Program-made: the position numbers and the translations under genes
NCBI GenBank assembly: GCA_001817755.1
Contig: MHIY01000021.1
Location: 39,988 to 48,405, forward strand
Length of the DNA stretch: 8,418 nucleotides
Source: Candidatus Colwellbacteria bacterium RIFCSPLOWO2_01_FULL_48_10
GTDB lineage: Bacteria > Patescibacteriota > Minisyncoccia > UBA6257 > Colwellbacteraceae
Reading direction: 5' to 3'
The notes under the pieces: model-generated
What the model was told of the DNA's origin: nothing
The model's database searches: none
What the model saw: only the letters and a program-made list of their open reading frames with translations
Shown: positions 4,729 through 8,418 of the stretch, piece by piece
Layout of the letters: each line of letters starts with the position of its first letter
Position numbering within the stretch: the first letter of the stretch is position 1

Positions 4729-4743
4729 GTTTCCTAATATAAT
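4715..4743 (+). promoter_or_regulatory. Promoter of the A24-like membrane protein gene
   Basis: TTGGCG (4715-4720, four of six) lies 17 bp before a perfect TATAAT (4738-4743). The -10 ends nine nt before ATG 4753, so the transcript would have a leader of two or three bases at most. The -35 is inside the right arm of the preceding inverted repeat. Confidence 0.6.
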
Positions 4744-4752
4744 CGCCAGAAA

Positions 4753-5427
4753 ATGATTGATTTTTTCATTGGTCCATTTCTGGTTTGGTTCCCGCGGGTC
4801 GCGGTCTATGCTTTTTTTGTCGGGGCTGTTTTGGCCCATTTGAATAGGTATGGATCAAAGACCGACTGGCTTAAAGTTATTAGTTACAAGTCATTAGTTA
4901 TCAGCGCGGTTGCTTTCAGGCTTCTCAACGTGTTGATGTTATCTGCAGCGCAGTATTACGTGTGGGCCCAGTCTAAGTTCACGCAGATACTGCTCGATTC
5001 GCCGATTGACACGACCGTGCCGCAGGAGGGGATAGTCGGACTTTTCCCCGGCTTATTCCAAACCAAGCTCGGTTATTTCTTTCTTTATTCGTGGGGCAGG
5101 TTCTGGATTAATTTGATATTAATTTTTCTTGTCGCTTACGGTTTCTGGGCTTTTCTCAAGCTCCTTAAAAAGCACAAAGAGCGGTTTTTCGACACAGGCG
5201 AGGTCGAGCTTGGCTTTTTGATGTCGCTTCTCGTCGGTTGGCCGAATTTCGTGATCTTCATTCCCGCAGTTTTTCTCTCGGTTATACTGGTTTCCATCTT
5301 CCGCGGGATATTTCTAAAAGAGCCATACACCACGCTTGGCTGGCCGTTTATTGTGGCGGGGGCGATAGCCATCGTTTTCGGAAATTATTTTATAACCGCG
5401 CTTAATTTAGGAGTGTTAAGAATTTAA
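4753..5427 (+). CDS. Multi-pass membrane protein with a prepilin-peptidase-like C-terminal half
   Basis: A 224-residue membrane protein with about five hydrophobic segments (around 8-30, 47-66, 117-137, 153-184, 195-218). The C-terminal block GEVELGFLMSLLVGW (149-163) followed by PYTTLGWPFIVAGAIAIVFG (191-210) resembles the A24 prepilin peptidase pattern G-GDVKLL-ALG...GW, then IPFGPFLALGAL...G. The catalytic Asp of GxGD is Glu150 here, and no partner Asp is seen in a first-helix position, so it is not a canonical PilD. Residues 41-50 (KVISYKSLVI) are encoded by a two-copy 14-bp repeat. The position between pilin and pilB genes suggests a pilus role. Alternatives: an inactive A24 relative, an unrelated diacylglyceryl transferase-like or hypothetical membrane protein. 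The gene is real; the function is uncertain. Confidence 0.65.
   Translation: MIDFFIGPFLVWFPRVAVYAFFVGAVLAHLNRYGSKTDWLKVISYKSLVISAVAFRLLNVLMLSAAQYYVWAQSKFTQILLDSPIDTTVPQEGIVGLFPGLFQTKLGYFFLYSWGRFWINLILIFLVAYGFWAFLKLLKKHKERFFDTGEVELGFLMSLLVGWPNFVIFIPAVFLSVILVSIFRGIFLKEPYTTLGWPFIVAGAIAIVFGNYFITALNLGVLRI
4874..4901 (+). repeat. 14-bp tandem repeat inside a coding region
   Basis: AAGTTATTAGTTA (4874-4886) and AAGTCATTAGTTA (4888-4900) are 12 of 13 identical with a 14-base period. The total of 28 bases is not a multiple of three. The same kind of GTTA/TTAG-rich motif makes up the non-coding spacer at 1008-1069, which suggests a spacer-type repeat that has become coding. Confidence 0.5.
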
Positions 5428-5445
5428 AAGTTGAAAGTTTAAATT
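5421..5445 (+). repeat. Short AT palindrome around a stop codon
   Basis: AATTTAAA (5421-5428) is inverted as TTTAAATT (5438-5445) with a nine-base loop; the TAA stop of the membrane protein gene is inside the left arm. The 36-nt spacer to 5463 holds nothing else except a weak TTGAAA / TGTCAT pair 17 bp apart, too close to the ATG at 5464 to serve it well. Confidence 0.3.
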
Positions 5446-5463
5446 TGAAAGTTTGTCATTCAA

Positions 5464-5829
5464 ATGCAGAGCAATTCGGAATTTAAGATTGCATTTAAGA
5501 AGAGGTTATATCAATGGGTTCTGCGGTTGGTCAAATTTGTTGATAGCCTGCGGAAAGAGGATACTCATGGCGTGATCGGGAAGCAGTTGCTAAGAAGCGG
5601 AACAAGCATCCTTGCTAATTACATTGAAGCCCAATCGGCAAGCTCGCGAAAGGATTTCATCAATTTCCTGAATCATTCCTTGAAATCGGCTAATGAGTCC
5701 AAGGTATGGTTAATGCTTTTGAAGGATACTAACAAGGGTGACCAGAAAGAGGTACAATGGTTATTGGAAGAATTGATAGAGATGGCTAACATGATCGGTA
5801 AAAGCCTTTTGACACTGAAGCAAAGATAA
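5464..5829 (+). CDS. Four-helix-bundle protein (23S rRNA-intervening-sequence / Avd-like family)
   Basis: A 121-residue all-helical soluble protein. The family signature QLLRSGTSILANYIEAQ (41-57; usually SIGANY) and the following SASSRKDFINFLNHSLKSANESKVWLMLL (58-86) match four-helix-bundle proteins of the S23/IVP group. Members are encoded inside 23S rRNA intervening sequences, or act as the accessory protein Avd of diversity-generating retroelements, or stand alone with unknown function. No reverse transcriptase, variable repeat or rRNA is in this window, so the free-standing type applies. It sits between pilus genes, flanked on both sides by similar AT-rich sequence (around 5431-5454 and 5839-5860), which fits an inserted cassette. 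No ribosome-binding site is seen before ATG 5464. Confidence 0.85.
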   Translation: MQSNSEFKIAFKKRLYQWVLRLVKFVDSLRKEDTHGVIGKQLLRSGTSILANYIEAQSASSRKDFINFLNHSLKSANESKVWLMLLKDTNKGDQKEVQWLLEELIEMANMIGKSLLTLKQR

Positions 5830-5866
5830 TTTTCAATTTTGAAATTTAAATTTTAAACTTATTACC

Positions 5867-7579
5867 GTGCATTTAACCCAAGAAAAACTTCGTTTTATCC
5901 TTAAAGAATCAGGCGTTGTTAACGATCGGGTCTTCGACTCGGCGGTAGGTGAATCGGATGCTGACAACTCCGTTGAGGATGTGCTGGTGAGGCGCGGGGA
6001 CATACCTGAGCACTATTTTGCCGAGCTTATCGCCAAATATGCGAACATACCGATAGTTGATCTGCCTGGTATGAGTATATCCAAAGATGTGCTCGACCTT
6101 GTGCCCGAGAGCTTCGCCCAATCCAGGCATCTGGTCATATTCGAGCACAAGCCAGGGGAGTTGGCCAAGGTGGCCATGCTCGACCCGCTTGATTACGAGA
6201 CCATCGAGTTCTTGCGTGTGAAACTGGGCGTTTGGGTAGAGCCGTATATCACGACCAAGTCCGGGCTCATAAGCGCGCTGAAACAGTACAAAGAGGTCAT
6301 CAGCACGGAGTTTACGAAGGCGATTAAGGAGAACGTGGAGAAGTCGCTTTCTTTGACCGGCGAGGCGGATCTTTCGAAGATGGCCGAAGCCGTTTCGATA
6401 GTCGCTATTTTAAAGAGCATCATCGAGTATGCCATAACCCTGAATGCGTCCGATATACACTTCGAGCCGTTTTCGAAAAACCTGGTCGTGCGTTTCCGCG
6501 TCGACGGCGTTCTGCGCGAGGTTTTCGATCTGCCCAAGCAGGTCGAGTCGAACCTTGTCGCCCGCGTGAAGATCCTGGCCAATCTCCAGATCGACGAGCA
6601 CCGCCTGCCTCAGGACGGGCGCTTTAAATTCGACGTAAGCGACAAAGAGAGCGTCGATGTCCGCGTTAACATTACCCCGGTTCTCTACGGCGAGAAGGCC
6701 GAAATGCGTTTACTAAAAAGCTCGGCTCGCCCGCTGACCCTCGAGGACATCGGATTGTCGAAAGAGGCCATCGCCATAACGCTTGAAGAGATACGGAAGC
6801 CGCACGGCATGATCTTGGTTACGGGTCCGACCGGCTCCGGAAAAACGACGACGCTTTACGTAATATTGCATATCTTAAACACGCCGGCCGTAAACATTAC
6901 GACCATCGAAGATCCGATCGAATATGAGGTCTCGGGTATCAACCAGGTTCAGGTGAATGCCAAAGCCGGCGTCACATTTGCGACCGGCTTGCGCTCGATT
7001 CTGAGACAGGACCCCAACATCATCATGATCGGCGAGATCCGCGACCCCGAAACGGTTAACATCGGCGTGCAGTCCGCGTTGACCGGCCATCTAGTACTAT
7101 CGTCTCTTCATACCAATGATGCCCCTTCGGCCCTGCCCAGGCTTTTAGATATGGGTGCGCCAGCTTTTTTGCTGGCTTCGACTGTAAACCTGGTCATTGC
7201 TCAGAGGCTGGTGCGCCGCATCTGTCTGTCCTGCATAGAGTCTTACGAAATTTCGCCCGAAGCGGTAAAGCTAATCAATGCCCAGCTTGCGCTTATCGGC
7301 AGCGAAGCGATGAAGAAAGACGAGGTGCCCAAAACAGTTTATCGCGGCCGCGGGTGCAACATTTGCGGTAACTCTGGTTTCAAGGGTCAGATAGCCATTT
7401 TCGAGCTTGTTCGTATAAGCGATGCAATCAAGACCATGGTCCTGAGGAGCGCGCCGAGCGGGGAGATACGCGACGCCGCAATAAAAGAGGGCATGACGAC
7501 CATCTTCGAAGATGGCCTAGATAAGATTAGGCGCGGCGTTACAACTATTGAAGAAGTACTGAGAGTTATTCAAGAGTAA
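5867..7579 (+). CDS. pilB: Type IV pilus assembly ATPase PilB (GspE family)
   Basis: A 570-residue hexameric motor that powers pilin extraction and pilus extension from the cytoplasmic side, acting with PilC and PilM. Domains: an N-terminal MshEN/T2SSE_N-like domain (about 1-140), a linker, the N2 domain with ASDIHFEP and RFRVDGVLRE (194-218), then the RecA-like core. Walker A is GPTGSGKT (320-327), the Asp box IEDPIEYEV (347-355), Walker B with catalytic Glu390 in NIIMIGEIRDPET (384-396), and the His box LTGHLVLSSLHTND (405-418). Cys453, Cys456, Cys497 and Cys500 form the zinc-binding tetracysteine site typical of PilB/GspE and absent from PilT. Start is GTG 5867, chosen because it gives the normal N-terminus (LTQEKLRFILKESG); a weak -10-like TAAACT ends 7 nt before it. 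All key catalytic motifs are intact. Confidence 0.97.
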   Translation: MHLTQEKLRFILKESGVVNDRVFDSAVGESDADNSVEDVLVRRGDIPEHYFAELIAKYANIPIVDLPGMSISKDVLDLVPESFAQSRHLVIFEHKPGELAKVAMLDPLDYETIEFLRVKLGVWVEPYITTKSGLISALKQYKEVISTEFTKAIKENVEKSLSLTGEADLSKMAEAVSIVAILKSIIEYAITLNASDIHFEPFSKNLVVRFRVDGVLREVFDLPKQVESNLVARVKILANLQIDEHRLPQDGRFKFDVSDKESVDVRVNITPVLYGEKAEMRLLKSSARPLTLEDIGLSKEAIAITLEEIRKPHGMILVTGPTGSGKTTTLYVILHILNTPAVNITTIEDPIEYEVSGINQVQVNAKAGVTFATGLRSILRQDPNIIMIGEIRDPETVNIGVQSALTGHLVLSSLHTNDAPSALPRLLDMGAPAFLLASTVNLVIAQRLVRRICLSCIESYEISPEAVKLINAQLALIGSEAMKKDEVPKTVYRGRGCNICGNSGFKGQIAIFELVRISDAIKTMVLRSAPSGEIRDAAIKEGMTTIFEDGLDKIRRGVTTIEEVLRVIQE

Positions 7580-7683
7580 TCGCGAATAACGCGAATAAGC
7601 TCAAATAATGCGAATAATAAATAACAACCCATTGTACCCATTAGCATTATTAATGAATTTTTATTAGCATTATTAGCGATTAC
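7576..7683 (+). repeat. Imperfect palindrome filling the pilB-pilC spacer
   Basis: The whole spacer is one inverted repeat. GTAATCGCGAAT (7576-7587, including the pilB stop) is inverted at the other end as ATTAGCGATTAC (7672-7683), 11 of 12. Inside, AATAATGCGAATAA (7604-7617) is inverted as TTATTAGCATTATT (7661-7674), 13 of 14, so the right-hand arms overlap in register. Direct copies are CGCGAATAA (7581-7589, 7590-7598) and ATTAGCATTATTA (7640-7652, 7663-7675). No ORF or -35/-10 pair stands out. The pilC ATG follows after two bases. Confidence 0.6.
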
Positions 7684-7685
7684 TT

Positions 7686-8418
7686 ATGTTATTTATCTAC
7701 GAAGCTTTTAATAAAAACGGCGCCACTGTCCAGGGCGAGATCGACGTCGCCTCCGAGAAAGACGTTGTCTTGTATCTCGAGTCTAAAGAGCTTATTCCAT
7801 CGAGGATTAGAACCAAGGGAAGTTCGAAAAAGGCGTTAGGGATACTTTCGACCGAGCTATTTGCATCAATCAAGGATGTGGACCGCATCTTTATGGTGAG
7901 AAATTTGGCTACGGCCATCAAGGCGGGGCTAAGCATGAACGAAGCCCTGAATATATTGATAAACGACTCGAAGCCCGGCCTTTTGCACGATATCCTGGTA
8001 ACCGCGAAAAGCACTGTCCAAGCTGGCCGGCCGCTTTCCGAGGCGCTCGCGCTTCACAGTAAATATTTCCCGCCGATCTTCATCGGGCTATTGAAAGCAG
8101 GCGAGGCCTCAAGTCAGCTCGATCGGACCCTGGAGGAGCTCAGTCAGTATTTAGTCAAAGAATATAACCTGATCCGGAAGATAAAGTCCGCTCTCACATA
8201 CCCCATACTTCTCCTCATCGGGAGTTTTGGCGTTGTACTGTTCCTTCTGCTCTTTGTTTTGCCGAGACTAGCGAAGACCTTTGCGCTCAGTGGCGCGGAG
8301 CTCCCTCTCATAACCAAGATATTAGTTGGGGCGAGTAAGCTTCTTAGCGATCACACCACTCTTACCTTGGCTGTGGTAGTCTCTGCAGTGGGTGTTATAG
8401 TCTACGCGTTGAAAACCC
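7686..8418 (+). CDS. pilC: Type IV pilus inner-membrane platform protein PilC (GspF family), 3' truncated
   Basis: The first 244 residues of a protein normally near 400; the frame is open to the window end. PilC is the inner-membrane platform that PilB rotates or shifts to insert pilins. Visible: the N-terminal strand region (FIYEAFNKNGATVQGEIDVAS, with the typical G...G.I.A pattern), the first GspF domain (about 62-185) with ATAIKAGLSMNEAL (75-88), FPPIFIGLLKAGEASSQLD (128-146; the family motif is GE.SG.L, here Ser143 replaces Gly) and RKIKSALTYPILLL (164-177), then a membrane segment (about 171-192). A second GspF domain and further membrane segments lie beyond the edge. ATG 7686 follows pilB by 106 bases of palindromic spacer, so co-transcription is likely. 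Confidence 0.94.
   Translation, partial: MLFIYEAFNKNGATVQGEIDVASEKDVVLYLESKELIPSRIRTKGSSKKALGILSTELFASIKDVDRIFMVRNLATAIKAGLSMNEALNILINDSKPGLLHDILVTAKSTVQAGRPLSEALALHSKYFPPIFIGLLKAGEASSQLDRTLEELSQYLVKEYNLIRKIKSALTYPILLLIGSFGVVLFLLLFVLPRLAKTFALSGAELPLITKILVGASKLLSDHTTLTLAVVVSAVGVIVYALKT

Noticed and set aside
5464..5829. Accessory protein of a diversity-generating retroelement
   Set aside because: The four-helix-bundle family includes Avd, but no reverse transcriptase or template/variable repeat pair is visible, so only the family name is supported.
6193..6582. 129-codon minus-strand open frame opposite pilB
   Set aside because: Shadow of the strongly supported PilB coding sequence; Arg/Ser/Thr-rich composition typical of antisense frames.
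7581..7675. Replication origin or iteron array in the pilB-pilC spacer
   Set aside because: Repeats are AT-rich and tandem, but there is no DnaA-box pattern or replication gene nearby; the palindromic reading explains them better.
7697..8014. 105-codon minus-strand open frame near the window end
   Set aside because: It lies opposite the conserved N-terminal part of PilC, whose frame is open to the edge.

Overview
The window looks like a chromosomal segment of an ultra-small bacterium of the Candidate Phyla Radiation (Patescibacteria, probably a Parcubacteria-type lineage). The grounds are the gene style (fused PilM-PilN, small PilO, a short-leader pilin with LPIDPIN and YEVGT motifs, a four-helix-bundle protein), the absence of recognisable Shine-Dalgarno sites, and AT-rich, repeat-like spacers. 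This placement is inference from pattern; no 16S or phylogenetic marker was tested, although LepA could serve as one.

Layout. 1-626 (+): C-terminal third of the translational GTPase LepA/EF4. 735-1007 (+): a short FtsB/DivIC-like septum protein. 1074-1144 (+): tRNA-Gly(CCC). 1257-1581 (+): a possible 12-codon leader ORF followed by a small disordered hypothetical protein. 3797-1571 (-): a tight operon, pilMN fusion, pilO-like, and a 77-residue single-pass membrane protein. 3905-4633 (+): a type IV major-pilin-like prepilin, divergent from pilMN. 4638-4728: a long structured inverted repeat. 4753-5427 (+): a multi-pass membrane protein whose C-terminal half resembles an A24 prepilin peptidase with an altered active-site motif. 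5464-5829 (+): an S23/Avd-type four-helix-bundle protein. 5867-7579 (+): the PilB/GspE assembly ATPase. 7686-8418 (+): the N-terminal part of PilC, running off the window end.

How the genes work together. PilB (motor), PilC (platform), PilM-PilN and PilO (inner-membrane alignment complex) and the prepilin make up most of a type IV pilus machine. No outer-membrane secretin PilQ and no PilP lipoprotein are seen, as expected for a cell envelope without a classical outer membrane. No canonical prepilin peptidase is present either; the A24-like protein at 4753-5427 sits where one would be expected but lacks the usual catalytic aspartates.

Most notable patterns. (1) Most plus-strand spacers can be read as one hairpin or imperfect palindrome that begins at or just after a stop codon (or tRNA end) and ends just before the next start or promoter: 603-647, 646-720, 1005-1069, 1163-1205, 4638-4728 and 7576-7683. 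(2) None of the starts has a Shine-Dalgarno sequence, and several have a -10 box 6 to 9 nt before the start codon, suggesting leaderless mRNAs. (3) Short tandem-repeat motifs have become coding sequence inside the pilin leader and inside the A24-like protein. (4) The PilM half of the PilMN fusion appears to have lost parts of its nucleotide-binding site.
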